From: JAEZDP01 sp044508265
GTDB taxonomy: Bacteria > Acidobacteriota > Vicinamibacteria > Vicinamibacterales > Vicinamibacteraceae
NCBI GenBank assembly: GCA_044508265.1
Contig: JBIQIB010000097.1
Span: 1-15,577 of the forward strand
Direction of reading: 5' to 3'
Length of the DNA: 15,577 nt
A model generated the notes under the pieces. The model saw only the letters and a program-made list of their open reading frames with translations. It was not told the origin of the DNA and ran no database searches. The position numbers were made by a program, and so were the translations under genes. Shown piece after piece: positions 1 to 7,313 of the stretch; position 1 is the stretch's first letter, and each line of letters opens with the position of its first letter.

Positions 1-24
1 AGAGCAGTCAGCGGGAAGCGGGGA

Positions 25-51
25 GGACGGCTCGGAGAGCCGTCCCTACCA
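25..51 (-). repeat. REP-like palindromic element, copy 1
   Basis: A perfect 9-bp inverted repeat: GGACGGCTC at 25-33 and GAGCCGTCC at 37-45, with loop GGA at 34-36, followed by CTACCA. Read on the minus strand it starts TGGTAGGGACGG, the same head as the two copies at 1517-1574. It therefore lies in the opposite orientation to them. Its stem differs from theirs at one base pair (G-C swapped to C-G), so pairing is conserved. Probably a dispersed extragenic palindrome of the REP type; the family assignment is inference. Confidence 0.75.
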
Positions 52-68
52 CTCTGATCCCGGAATCG

Positions 69-76
69 TTTACACT
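69..76 (+). promoter_or_regulatory. Possible promoter element upstream of ffh
   Basis: TTTACACT at 69-76 is the only AT-rich stretch in the leader between the palindrome (ends 51) and the ffh start at 123. TACACT at 71-76 matches four of six positions of a sigma70 -10 box. No convincing -35 is present at the right spacing, because the palindrome occupies much of the upstream DNA. Low confidence. Confidence 0.25.
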
Positions 77-122
77 CTCTGTTTGCGCATCGGCCGCTCG
101 ACGGTCGCGTGCGACGTGTGTC

Positions 123-1508
123 ATGTTCGACAACCTCAGCGAGCGCCTGCAAGCCATCTTCGAGAACCTCCGGGGCGAGGTGCGTCTCACCCCCGAGACG
201 GTCGAAGCCGCGTTGCGTGAGATCCGCCTGGCGCTCCTCGAGGCCGACGTCAACTTCAAGGTCGTCAAGGCGTTCGTCGACAAGGTGCGCGACCGCGCCG
301 TCGGCGAGGAGGTGCTGGGCAGCCTCACGCCGGGGCAGCAGGTCGTCCGCATCGTCCGCGACGAGATGCTCGCGCTGTTTGGCGACACGACGGGCGGTCT
401 GCCGCCGGCCACCGCCACGCCGCGCGTCATCCTGATGCTCGGCCTCCAGGGATCCGGCAAGACCACGACGACGGGCAAGCTGGCGCGCTGGCTGACCCGG
501 CAGGGCAGGCACCCGATTGTCGTCTCGACGGACGTGCGCCGTCCGGCCGCCATCGAGCAGCTGAACGTCGTCGCCAAGCAGGCCGGCGTGCGCGTCCACG
601 ATCCGGCCGGCAATCTGGACCCTGTCGCGCGCGCCGCCGGCGCGCTCCGTGAGGCCGGCACGCTCGGCTTCGACACGGTGATCGTCGACACCGCCGGCCG
701 CCTGCACATCGACGACGAGCTCATGACCGAGCTCGAGGCGATCAAGGCCGCCGTCAAGCCGACGGACCAGCTGTACGTCGCCGACGCCATGACGGGGCAG
801 GACGCCATCAAGAGCGCCGGCGAGTTCAATCGCCGCATCGGCGTCACCGGCGTCGTGCTGTCGAAGATGGACGGCGACGCGCGCGGCGGTGCGGCGCTGT
901 CGGTCGTGTCGGTCGTGGGCGTGCCGATTGCCTTTGCCGGCAGCGGCGAGCGCATCGAGGACCTCGAGCCGTTCCACCCGGATCGCGTGGTCTCGCGCGT
1001 GCTCGGCATGGGCGACGTGCTGTCGCTCATCGAGAAGGCCGAGCAGGTCGTCTCGCAGGACGACGCGGCGCGGCTCGAGAAGAAGATCCTCGAGAACGAC
1101 TTCACGCTCGAGGACTTCCGCGAGCAGCTGCAGACCATCAAGCGGATGGGCCCGCTCGAGAACCTGCTCGGGATGCTGCCGGGCATGGGGCAGATCAAGC
1201 AGAAGATGGCCGGCGGGCAGGTCGATCCGAAGCAGATGGCACGTGTGGAAGCCATCATCTGCTCGATGACGCCCCGCGAGCGGCAGAACCACCAGCTGCT
1301 CAACGGCAGCCGCCGCAAGCGGATCGCGCGCGGCAGCGGCACGTCGGTCGAGGAGGTCAATCGCCTCATCAAGCAGTTCGTCGAGATGCGGAAGATGCTG
1401 AAGATGGTCGGCGGCCTGGCCGGAGGCGGCGGGAAGAAGGGCGGCAAGATGCGCAAGCAGTTCGGCATGATGAAGGCCGCGATGCAGGCGCAGCGCCAGT
1501 TCAGGTAG
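123..1508 (+). CDS. ffh: Signal recognition particle GTPase Ffh
   Basis: Ffh binds 4.5S/SRP RNA and the signal sequences of nascent membrane and secretory proteins. It delivers ribosomes to the FtsY receptor at the inner membrane in a GTP-dependent cycle. The 461-residue protein has the family length and order: N helical bundle (about 1-88), G domain with P-loop GLQGSGKT (107-114), the TDVRRPAA loop (136-143), DTAGR (189-193), SKMDGDARGG (247-256) and GERIEDLEPF (275-284), then a Met-rich M domain from about 327. The M domain carries the RNA-binding segment RRKRIARGSG (397-406) and a Gly/Lys/Met-rich tail. The ATG at 123 gives the standard MFDNLSERLQ start. I see no Shine-Dalgarno sequence before it. 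It heads the ribosomal cluster, separated from rpsP by 88 nt that carry two palindromes. Confidence 0.98.
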   Translation: MFDNLSERLQAIFENLRGEVRLTPETVEAALREIRLALLEADVNFKVVKAFVDKVRDRAVGEEVLGSLTPGQQVVRIVRDEMLALFGDTTGGLPPATATPRVILMLGLQGSGKTTTTGKLARWLTRQGRHPIVVSTDVRRPAAIEQLNVVAKQAGVRVHDPAGNLDPVARAAGALREAGTLGFDTVIVDTAGRLHIDDELMTELEAIKAAVKPTDQLYVADAMTGQDAIKSAGEFNRRIGVTGVVLSKMDGDARGGAALSVVSVVGVPIAFAGSGERIEDLEPFHPDRVVSRVLGMGDVLSLIEKAEQVVSQDDAARLEKKILENDFTLEDFREQLQTIKRMGPLENLLGMLPGMGQIKQKMAGGQVDPKQMARVEAIICSMTPRERQNHQLLNGSRRKRIARGSGTSVEEVNRLIKQFVEMRKMLKMVGGLAGGGGKKGGKMRKQFGMMKAAMQAQRQFR

Positions 1509-1516
1509 GAACGCCA

Positions 1517-1543
1517 TGGTAGGGACGCCTCTCCGAGGCGTCC
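1517..1543 (+). repeat. REP-like palindromic element, copy 2
   Basis: TGGTAGG head at 1517-1523, stem arms GGACGCCTC (1523-1531) and GAGGCGTCC (1535-1543), loop TCC. It lies 8 nt after the ffh stop. It is in tandem with copy 3 at a 31-nt period, and the 27-nt unit is identical in both. Confidence 0.85.
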
Positions 1544-1547
1544 GAGG

Positions 1548-1574
1548 TGGTAGGGACGCCTCTCCGAGGCGTCC
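1548..1574 (+). repeat. REP-like palindromic element, copy 3
   Basis: Exact second copy of the 27-nt unit: head 1548-1554, arms 1554-1562 and 1566-1574, loop TCC. A 4-nt GAGG spacer separates it from copy 2. It ends 22 nt before the rpsP start. In the transcript the two stems could act as mRNA-stabilising or attenuating structures between ffh and rpsP. No T-run follows, so it is not a standard intrinsic terminator. Confidence 0.85.
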
Positions 1575-1596
1575 TCATAGCGGAGCAAACAAGCGA

Positions 1597-1866
1597 ATGG
1601 TGACGATTCGACTGCGCCGTCAGGGCGCGAAGAAGAACCCGGTGTACCGCGTGGTGGTCGCCGACAAGCGCAACGCGCGCGATGGCGCGTTCGTCGAGAT
1701 CCTCGGCTACTACAACCCGACGACGACGCCGGAGACGGTGTCGATCGACCACGATCGCCTCGAGTACTGGCTCGGCGTCGGCGCCAAAGCGTCCGACACG
1801 GTGCGCACGCTGGTGAGGCGCCATCCGAAGCCGGCGGCGTCCGAGACCGAGGTCGCGGCCGTCTGA
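1597..1866 (+). CDS. rpsP: 30S ribosomal protein S16
   Basis: S16 is a small primary-binding protein of the 30S body that contacts 16S rRNA. The 89-residue product begins MVTIRLRRQGAKKNPVYRVV, the standard S16 N-terminus, and continues with RDGAFVEILGYYNP and a C-terminal LVRRHPKP segment. I chose the ATG at 1597. The frame is open upstream to an ATG at 1516, but those extra 27 codons are read through the two palindromes and do not belong to the family. GGAG at 1582-1585 is a plausible ribosome-binding site. The stop TGA at 1864-1866 shares its last base with the khpA ATG, so the two are probably translationally coupled. Confidence 0.97.
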   Translation: MVTIRLRRQGAKKNPVYRVVVADKRNARDGAFVEILGYYNPTTTPETVSIDHDRLEYWLGVGAKASDTVRTLVRRHPKPAASETEVAAV

Positions 1867-2120
1867 TGGGCGATCCCCGCGCTGTCGTCGAGGTCGTCGC
1901 GCGCGCGCTGGCCGACCGTCCGGACGCCGTGACGGTGACGGAGAGCGAGCATCGCGGGATGTCGGTCGTGGAGGTCTTCATGGCCCCCGGCGACCTCGGC
2001 CGCATCATCGGTCGGCAGGGACGCACCGCGCAGGCCGTGCGGACGCTCGCCGCAGCGACCGCCGAGTCGCGCGGCAGCCGCGTACAGGTCGAGTTCCGCG
2101 ACGGCGAACCGCCGCGCTGA
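1866..2120 (+). CDS. khpA: KH-domain RNA-binding protein KhpA
   Basis: An 84-residue single KH-domain protein, the usual small gene between rpsP and rimM. The RNA-binding loop is the GxxG motif in GRIIGRQG (45-52), followed by the RTAQAVRTL helix. In Firmicutes, KhpA works with KhpB (EloR/Jag) in RNA binding linked to cell elongation and division. Whether that holds here is inference from family and position. It overlaps the rpsP stop by one base and ends 9 nt before rimM. Confidence 0.93.
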   Translation: MGDPRAVVEVVARALADRPDAVTVTESEHRGMSVVEVFMAPGDLGRIIGRQGRTAQAVRTLAAATAESRGSRVQVEFRDGEPPR

Positions 2121-2129
2121 CGGGCCGCC

Positions 2130-2774
2130 GTGCCTGAGGCGTGGGACGACTACGTGCTGGTCGGCCTCATCACGCGGCCCCACGGGCTGCGCGGCGAGGT
2201 GAAGGTACGGCCGGAGACCGACTTCCCCGAACGACGGTTCGGGGCAGGCGCCACGGTCTACGCCAGGCTCGACGGCGAGGTGGTGCCGCTCGTGGTGGCG
2301 TCGAGCCGTACCCAGGGCGGGCGGCTGCTCGTCGCGTTCGAGGGCCGCGAACGGCTCGAGGACGTCGAGGCGCTCGGGCTCACGGAACTCCGGGTGCCGG
2401 AATCGGAGCTGACGCCCCTCGGGGAAGGCGAGTACTACTGGTTCCAGCTCGAGGGCGCGCCGGTGGCGACCGAGGACGGCCGCGACGTGGGCCGCGTCGT
2501 CCGGGTGGAACCGACGGGCGGGACGGGCATGCTGATCGTGGACGGGCCGGACGGCGAGGTGCAGGTGCCGCTCGTCCGCGACGTCTGCACGACGCTCACG
2601 CCCGAGCGGATCGTGGTGCGGGCCCCTGAGGGCCTGCTCGAGTTGAATGCGCCGGTGGCGCGGCAGGCGGAACGCCGACGTGAAAGTCGACCTGGTGACG
2701 ATCTTTCCAGCGATGGTGACCGCCGCCCTCGTCGACGGGGTCGTCGGGCGCGCCGTCCAGCGCGGCGTGATTGA
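2130..2774 (+). CDS. rimM: Ribosome maturation factor RimM
   Basis: RimM binds S19 and the 30S head and promotes 16S rRNA processing. The N-terminal half shows VGLITRPHGLRGEVKVRPE (11-29). The PRC-barrel half starts near EYYWFQLEG (101-109) and includes GEVQVPLV (142-149) and a terminal PEGLLEL (166-172). GTG at 2130 is the start and gives a normal N-terminus. The core ends near residue 172, as usual for the family. The frame then runs 42 residues further into an Arg-rich tail that overlaps trmD for 95 nt in another frame. No earlier in-frame stop exists, so the tail should be made, but its sequence is largely dictated by trmD codons. Confidence 0.95.
   Translation: MPEAWDDYVLVGLITRPHGLRGEVKVRPETDFPERRFGAGATVYARLDGEVVPLVVASSRTQGGRLLVAFEGRERLEDVEALGLTELRVPESELTPLGEGEYYWFQLEGAPVATEDGRDVGRVVRVEPTGGTGMLIVDGPDGEVQVPLVRDVCTTLTPERIVVRAPEGLLELNAPVARQAERRRESRPGDDLSSDGDRRPRRRGRRARRPARRD
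2665..2670 (+). promoter_or_regulatory. Ribosome-binding site for trmD
   Basis: AGGCGG lies 9 nt before the GTG at 2680. It lies inside the rimM coding frame and supports the GTG start over the upstream ATG at 2647, which would add 11 non-family residues. Confidence 0.45.
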
Positions 2775-3447
2775 TCTGCAGGTACACGACCTGCGGACGT
2801 TCACGACCGACCGCCACCGGGTGGTGGACGATACACCGTTCGGGGGCGGCCCCGGCATGGTGCTCAAGCCCGAGCCGTTCTTCCGGGCGCTCGACTGGAT
2901 CGTCGAGCATCGCGGACGGCCCGACAGGGTGCTGCTGCCGTCGCCGCAGGGCGCGGTCCTCACCCAGGCGCGCGCGCAGGAGTACAGCCGCGACGGACAC
3001 CTCGTCTTCCTCTGCGGCAGGTATGAAGGCGTGGACGAACGGGTCCGGGTGGGACTCGACGCCGAGGAGGTCTCAATCGGCGACTATGTCGTGTCGGGCG
3101 GCGAGCTCCCGGCGCTGGTCATCGTGGACGCCGTGGGCCGGCTCGTGCCGGGCGTCGTGGGCGATGCCGACTCGGTGACGGCCGACTCGTTCTCGGCACA
3201 CCTGCTGGACCATCCGCACTACACGCGGCCGGCCAGCTTTCGTGGAATGGACGTACCCGAGGTGCTGCTGTCGGGGCATCACGGGGAGATTGCCCGCTGG
3301 CGGCGGCAGGAGGCCTTGCGACGCACACTGGCGCGTCGGCCCGACCTGCTGGCCGCGGCAGATCTGACAGACGAAGAACGCGCATGGCTGGCCGCGCAGG
3401 CGCCGGCCGGTACCGACGGAGCAGAGAGCAGTCATGACCCCGATTGA
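2680..3447 (+). CDS. trmD: tRNA (guanine-N1)-methyltransferase TrmD
   Basis: TrmD is a SAM-dependent trefoil-knot (SPOUT) enzyme that makes m1G37 next to the anticodon and so prevents +1 frameshifting. The 255-residue product shows the family signatures in order: N-terminal MKVDLVTIFPAMV, DDTPFGGGPGM (50-60), LCGRYEGVDERV (111-122), SIGDYVVSGGE (132-142), and DSFSAHLLDHPHYTRP (169-184). D169 and R154 match the catalytic Asp and Arg positions described for the E. coli enzyme. I chose the GTG at 2680 because translation from it begins exactly at the conserved N-terminus. It overlaps rimM by 95 nt and rplS by 14 nt. Confidence 0.97.
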   Translation: MKVDLVTIFPAMVTAALVDGVVGRAVQRGVIDLQVHDLRTFTTDRHRVVDDTPFGGGPGMVLKPEPFFRALDWIVEHRGRPDRVLLPSPQGAVLTQARAQEYSRDGHLVFLCGRYEGVDERVRVGLDAEEVSIGDYVVSGGELPALVIVDAVGRLVPGVVGDADSVTADSFSAHLLDHPHYTRPASFRGMDVPEVLLSGHHGEIARWRRQEALRRTLARRPDLLAAADLTDEERAWLAAQAPAGTDGAESSHDPD

Positions 3448-3793
3448 GGCAGTAGAAGCAGCGCAGATCATCGAGCGGCCGGCCGTGAAGCCGGGCGACA
3501 CCGTCAAGGTGCACGTCAAGGTCCGCGAGGGCGACAAGGAGCGCATCCAGGTGTTCGAAGGCCTGGTCATCGGGATGCACCGCGGCGGTACGCGCGCGTC
3601 CATCACCGTGCGCAAGGTCTCGTTCGGCCAGGGCGTCGAGCGGATCTTCCCGCTCCACTCGCCCGTGATCGACAAGATCGAAGTGGTGCGCAGCGCGCAC
3701 GTGCGCCGCGCCAAGCTGTACTTCCTCCGCGCACTCCGCGGCAAGGCGGCCCGCCTCAAGGAAGTCCGCCGCCCGGTCGCGCCCAGGGGATAG
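3434..3793 (+). CDS. rplS: 50S ribosomal protein L19
   Basis: L19 sits at the 30S-50S interface. The 119-residue product carries the SH3-like barrel sequence KPGDTVKVHVKVREGDKERI and the signature GVERIFPLHSPVIDKIEVVR, then the basic RRAKLYFLRALRGKAARLKE tail. Length and motifs are standard. The ATG at 3434 lies inside the end of trmD (14-nt overlap), with GGAG at 3418-3421 upstream. The stop TAG at 3791-3793 shares its last base with the rnhB GTG start. Confidence 0.97.
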   Translation: MTPIEAVEAAQIIERPAVKPGDTVKVHVKVREGDKERIQVFEGLVIGMHRGGTRASITVRKVSFGQGVERIFPLHSPVIDKIEVVRSAHVRRAKLYFLRALRGKAARLKEVRRPVAPRG

Positions 3794-4422
3794 TGGCACC
3801 ACCGACGGCACGCCGCACGCTCGAGAACGCCCTGCGTCGCCAGGGCTTCGAGCGGGTGGCGGGCGTCGACGAGGTGGGCCGCGGCTGCCTGGCCGGGCCC
3901 GTGACGGCTGCAGCCGTCGTGCTCGATCCCGCGCGGCCCATCACGGGCCTGCGCGATTCGAAGCTGCTGACGCCGGAGGCGCGCGAGCGGCTCTACGCGC
4001 AGATCCTCCGCCGCGCAATCGCCTGGTGCGTCGTCGACAGCACGCCGACCGAGATCGACGCGCTCAACATCCACCGTGCGTCGCTCGGCGCCATGCGGCG
4101 GGCAGTCATGGGACTGTCGCCCGCGGCCGATTACGTGATGGTGGACGGCTTTGTCATTCCGGAGTTGCCCCTGCCGCAGCGCGCGATCATCAAGGGCGAC
4201 CGCGCCTGCGCCTGCATTGCCGCCGCGTCGATCGTCGCCAAGGTGACGCGTGACCGGTACATGGTCGCCCTCGACCTGCAGGATGGCCGGTACGGCCACG
4301 CCCGCCACAAGGGCTACGCGACCGCCGAGCACCTGGCGGCGATCCGCGTGCACGGCCTGAGCGCCGTCCACCGGCGATCCTTCCGGCCGCCCACGCTGTT
4401 CGACCTGCTGGAGGAGGCGTAG
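3793..4422 (+). CDS. rnhB: Ribonuclease HII
   Basis: RNase HII nicks 5' of single ribonucleotides embedded in DNA and degrades RNA of RNA-DNA hybrids. The 209-residue product has the AGVDEVGRGCLAGPV motif with D26, E27 and the G29-R30-G31 ribonucleotide-sensing loop. D118 (in VMVDGF) and D136 (in IIKGD) complete the metal-binding acidic set. DSKLL (55-59), SIVAKVTRD and the HKGYAT segment are also present. The GTG start overlaps the rplS stop by one base (TAGTG). rnhB after rplS is a common bacterial arrangement. Confidence 0.97.
   Translation: MAPPTARRTLENALRRQGFERVAGVDEVGRGCLAGPVTAAAVVLDPARPITGLRDSKLLTPEARERLYAQILRRAIAWCVVDSTPTEIDALNIHRASLGAMRRAVMGLSPAADYVMVDGFVIPELPLPQRAIIKGDRACACIAAASIVAKVTRDRYMVALDLQDGRYGHARHKGYATAEHLAAIRVHGLSAVHRRSFRPPTLFDLLEEA
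4410..4417 (+). promoter_or_regulatory. Strong Shine-Dalgarno for the TPR gene
   Basis: GGAGGAGG ends 7 nt before the GTG at 4425. It lies within the last codons of rnhB and fixes the GTG as the start of the next gene. Confidence 0.7.
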
Positions 4423-4424
4423 CG

Positions 4425-7024
4425 GTGGCCGACACCCTCGCCTCCCGCGACGACCTCGTCCGCCAGGCCGACAGGCACCAGCGACAGGGCCGCACCGACC
4501 TGGCCATCGGGGTCTACGAGCGCCTCGCCCAGCAGACGCCAACCGACTGGAACGTCGTCAAGCAGCTGGCCGACCTGTGTGAACGCGCCGGTCAGCGGGA
4601 GGCCGCCGCGGCGCGCTTTCTGCAGCTCGCCGACCACTACTTCGAGGAGGGATTCCACCCACGCGCCTCGGCGCTCTACCGGAAGGTGCTGAAGCTCGAC
4701 CCGGAGAGCGACCGCGCGCTGTGCCAGCTTGCCGAGATCGCGCTGCAGCTCCAGTTGAAGGTGGACGCGCGGCAGGCATTCTCGCAGGTGCTCTCGCTGC
4801 GCCGCCGCCGGGGAGATGCGGAAGGCGCGGACGCCATCGCGGCACGGCTGGCCGAGCTCGAGGGGCCACCAGCCGGACCCGCAGCCGCCGAACCTGACCA
4901 GGTTGATCCGCCCACGGACACAGCGGACGCTCCCGAGCTCGAGTTCGAGGCACAGGAGCCGCCCCGCGCCGAAGACGCGCCCGCGATGGAATCCCGGCCG
5001 GACGACGTGCCGCTCGAGACCCCGCGGGTGGCCGAGGCACAGGCGCAGACAGACACCGAAGCACAAGCGGAGGCGTCCCAGTCACTCGCCGAGCGGCTGC
5101 GCGCCCTGGCCGACGAGGCCGTGATGCGCGGCGACCTTGGGGCCGCAAAGCGTGCCTGGACGGCCGTGCTCCACGTCGAGCCGGCTGACCGCGCGGTGCG
5201 CCTGCAGCTGCTGGCTGCCGCCATGGCGGAAGGCGACGGCGCCGCCGCCGTCGCCCTCGCTGACGGACTCGCGGGCGAATCCGCCGAGACGCTCGCATGG
5301 CGCTTCCGCGCGGCCCGGCTGGCCGATCGTGGCGACGATGCCCCGCTCGTGTCGTCGAGCCTCCGGCACGGCGACACGGCGCTGGCGCTCGAGGTGAGAG
5401 AACTGCTGCGCGCGTCCGACCGCGAGGCGGCAGACGCCTGGACGGTGCTTGCCGTCCACACGCTGTCGGCGCACGCCGCTCCGGCGGCGCTGGCGGCTCT
5501 TGCCGACGATCTCCGCGCCGACGCGAACAGTGACGCGGGAGACGCCGGCCGCGATCCGCTCGCCGCCGCCAGCGAACCGCCCGCCGCTCACAGCGAACTG
5601 CTTGCAGCTGACGCGGAAGCGCCCGCCGCTCACAGCGAACCGCCTGCGGCTGACGCGGAAGNNNNNNNNNNNNNNNNNNNNNNNNNNNNNNNNNNNNNNN
5701 NNNNNNNNNNNNNNNNNNNNNNNNNNNNNNNNNNNNNNNNNNNNNNNNNNNNNNNNNNNNNGCTGACGCGGAAGCGCCCGCCGCTCACAGCGAACCGCCT
5801 GCGGCTGACGCGGAAGCGCTCGCCGCTGACGGCGAACCGCCTGCCGCTGACGGCGCGCCGCTTTCCGCCGACAGCCACCTGCCGGACGTCGAGCCCGACG
5901 CCGGCTTCCCGTGGACGGACACCGCCGTCGCCGATGCGACGAGCAGCACGACGGCGCTGGATGACGCGTTCGGCGACGCACCCGCCGCGGGATCGCTCGA
6001 CGCCTGGTTGCTGGATGCGACAGCCCCCCAGAAGCCGCCGGCCACGACGCCGCCGACGACGGCCGACGCGCCTGCCTCGCCGGCTGCGTCCTTCGACTGG
6101 GGCGCCCTCCTCGGCAGGGACGTGACGCCTGCGTATGACCCGGCGCCACCAACCCCGCCTGCCACCGCCGCTGCGAGCGCTCCGCCAGCACCCCCGGTCG
6201 AGGTGGACTCGTTGGTGAGGGCTTCCGAACCTGAAGTGCCTCCTGCACCGGAGCCACAGCTCGTGCCCGAACTGCAGCCCGTGGCCGAGCTGCAGCCCGC
6301 GGACGAGCCGCCTCCCGCGTTCGAGCCGCAGCCAACGCCAGACGTGCAACTCGCGGACGCAGCCCTCTCGCACACGGACGCCCCCGGCGCAACGCCGGAC
6401 GCGCGCCCTGACGCGCCTGTCGAACCAGCGTCGGACGACAGCGTCGAGATTCCCTCGCCGGAGCCGGCGGCGGCCGTGGCCTCGTCGCCCGACGAGGTCG
6501 ACCTGACCGCCCTGCTCGACGAACTCGTGGCCGCGACCGCGCCGCTGGCGACGCCGACACCTGGAAGCGCGGACGCCCCGGCCGACGCCGCAGCGCATCC
6601 CACAGCGGAGGCGACACCCGCCGCAGAGGACGGCGAGACCGACCGGACGCAGGCCACGCAGCAGGTGGCCGCCGGACGGGTGTTCGCGGCGGCGGGACTC
6701 GTGGCCGAAGCCGCACGTGCGTTCGAGCGCGCGTCGAAGGACGTCCGCACGCGCTTCGAGGCGGCGGCAGCCCTCGGCGACCTCCACCGTTCGCGTGGCC
6801 AGCTGGCCGAAGCGGTCCGCTGGTACGACGTGGCCGCGGAGGCCCCGGCGCCGGACGCGACGGCCCGGCGTCCAGTGCTGTACGATCTGGCGGAGACGCT
6901 CGAGACGGTCGGTGCGGCCGATCGCGCCCTGGCGGTATTGCTCGACCTGCTCTCGGAGGTCGAGGACTACCGCGACGCGCGAGCCCGTGCAGACCGCCTG
7001 CTGCGCGTCGATGCCGGAGGTTAA
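4425..7024 (+). CDS. TPR protein with Ala/Pro-rich repeat middle, interrupted by an assembly gap
   Basis: Helical TPR repeats fill about residues 8-150 (for example RTDLAIGVYERLAQQTPTDW and HPRASALYRKVLKLDPESD) and a second TPR-like block lies at about 217-330. A long acidic, Pro/Ala-rich low-complexity middle follows, and a C-terminal TPR block covers the last 125 residues (from QVAAGRVFAAAGLVAEAARA). The role is probably protein-protein scaffolding; the partner is unknown. There is no signal peptide or membrane segment. The middle holds a 7-residue (21-nt) tandem repeat broken by 100 Ns at 5662-5761. Upstream sequence reads in one frame (412 full codons) and downstream in another (420 codons). 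The repeat is read in the same phase on both sides, so this is one intact gene and the frame change is an artefact of the gap length. The stop TAA is at 7022-7024, 14 nt inside the next gene. Confidence 0.85.
5571..5872 (+). repeat. 21-nt tandem repeat (heptapeptide array) spanning the gap
   Basis: Visible units before the gap start at 5571, 5592, 5613 and 5634 (SEPPAAH, SELLAAD, AEAPAAH, SEPPAAD). After it they start at 5768, 5789, 5810, 5831 and 5852 (AEAPAAH, SEPPAAD, AEALAAD, GEPPAAD, GAPLSAD). Two units together make a 42-nt higher-order period. The 55 nt at 5607-5661 and 5762-5816 are identical and abut the gap on each side. Confidence 0.9.
5662..5761. other. Assembly gap (100 N placeholder)
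   Basis: Exactly 100 Ns, a conventional scaffold placeholder for unknown length. To keep the repeat register, the true distance should be 8 plus a multiple of 21 nt (for example 8, 29, 50 or 71). It could also be minus 55, meaning the flanking 55-nt copies are the same DNA. Confidence 0.95.
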
Positions 7025-7313
7025 CGTTTCCGTATTCAGCCGCCTGCTGCTGGCCCTCTACCTCCTCGAGGCGGGGCTGCTGCTCGTCATCACGCCGTGG
7101 TCGCGCTTCTGGGACAGGAACTACTTCACGGCGTTGTGGCCGTGGCTGGCTCTTGTCATGGAAAACGCGTTCATGAAGGGCGCCGTGTCGGGCATCGGCC
7201 TGGTGAGCGTGACGGCCGCTGTGGGCGAAATGCTCGCCCTCATCACCCGGGCACCTGACGAGATCCCCGGATCGTCCAACGACCCCTCGACCCTGCGGAG
7301 ACACGGTGTCTGA
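7011..7313 (+). CDS. Small two-helix membrane protein
   Basis: A 100-residue product starting MPEVNVSVFSRLLLALYLL, with a hydrophobic segment at about 9-29 (rich in Leu, ending in ITPW) and a second at about 52-78 (from NAFMKGAVSGIGLV through EMLALI). A short polar tail follows (DEIPGSSNDPSTLRRHGV). A middle stretch RFWDRNYFTALWPWL is aromatic and probably lies at the membrane interface. ATG 7011 overlaps the TPR gene end by 14 nt, and the stop overlaps the next start by 8 nt, so it sits in the same translational chain. I do not recognise the family. A longer in-frame start exists at 6717, but it would run entirely through TPR coding sequence. Confidence 0.75.
   Translation: MPEVNVSVFSRLLLALYLLEAGLLLVITPWSRFWDRNYFTALWPWLALVMENAFMKGAVSGIGLVSVTAAVGEMLALITRAPDEIPGSSNDPSTLRRHGV

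Noticed and set aside
1517..1574. Tandem palindromes considered as an intrinsic terminator of ffh
   Set aside because: No T-run follows either stem, and an inverted relative of the same element occurs at 25-51 in an unrelated position, which fits a dispersed repeat better.
8..2026. A 672-codon minus-strand open frame opposite ffh and rpsP
   Set aside because: It is antisense to two unmistakable genes and reads through the palindromes; no family motif is seen.
5571..5872. The repeat array considered as a CRISPR or integration array
   Set aside because: Units are contiguous 21-mers without unique spacers and encode an in-frame heptapeptide, so this is a coding minisatellite.
5761..6125. An apparent frameshifted end of the TPR protein (Arg/Pro-rich, stopping at 6125)
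   Set aside because: It arises only from counting 100 Ns. The repeat register shows the correct frame after the gap is the one ending at 7024.
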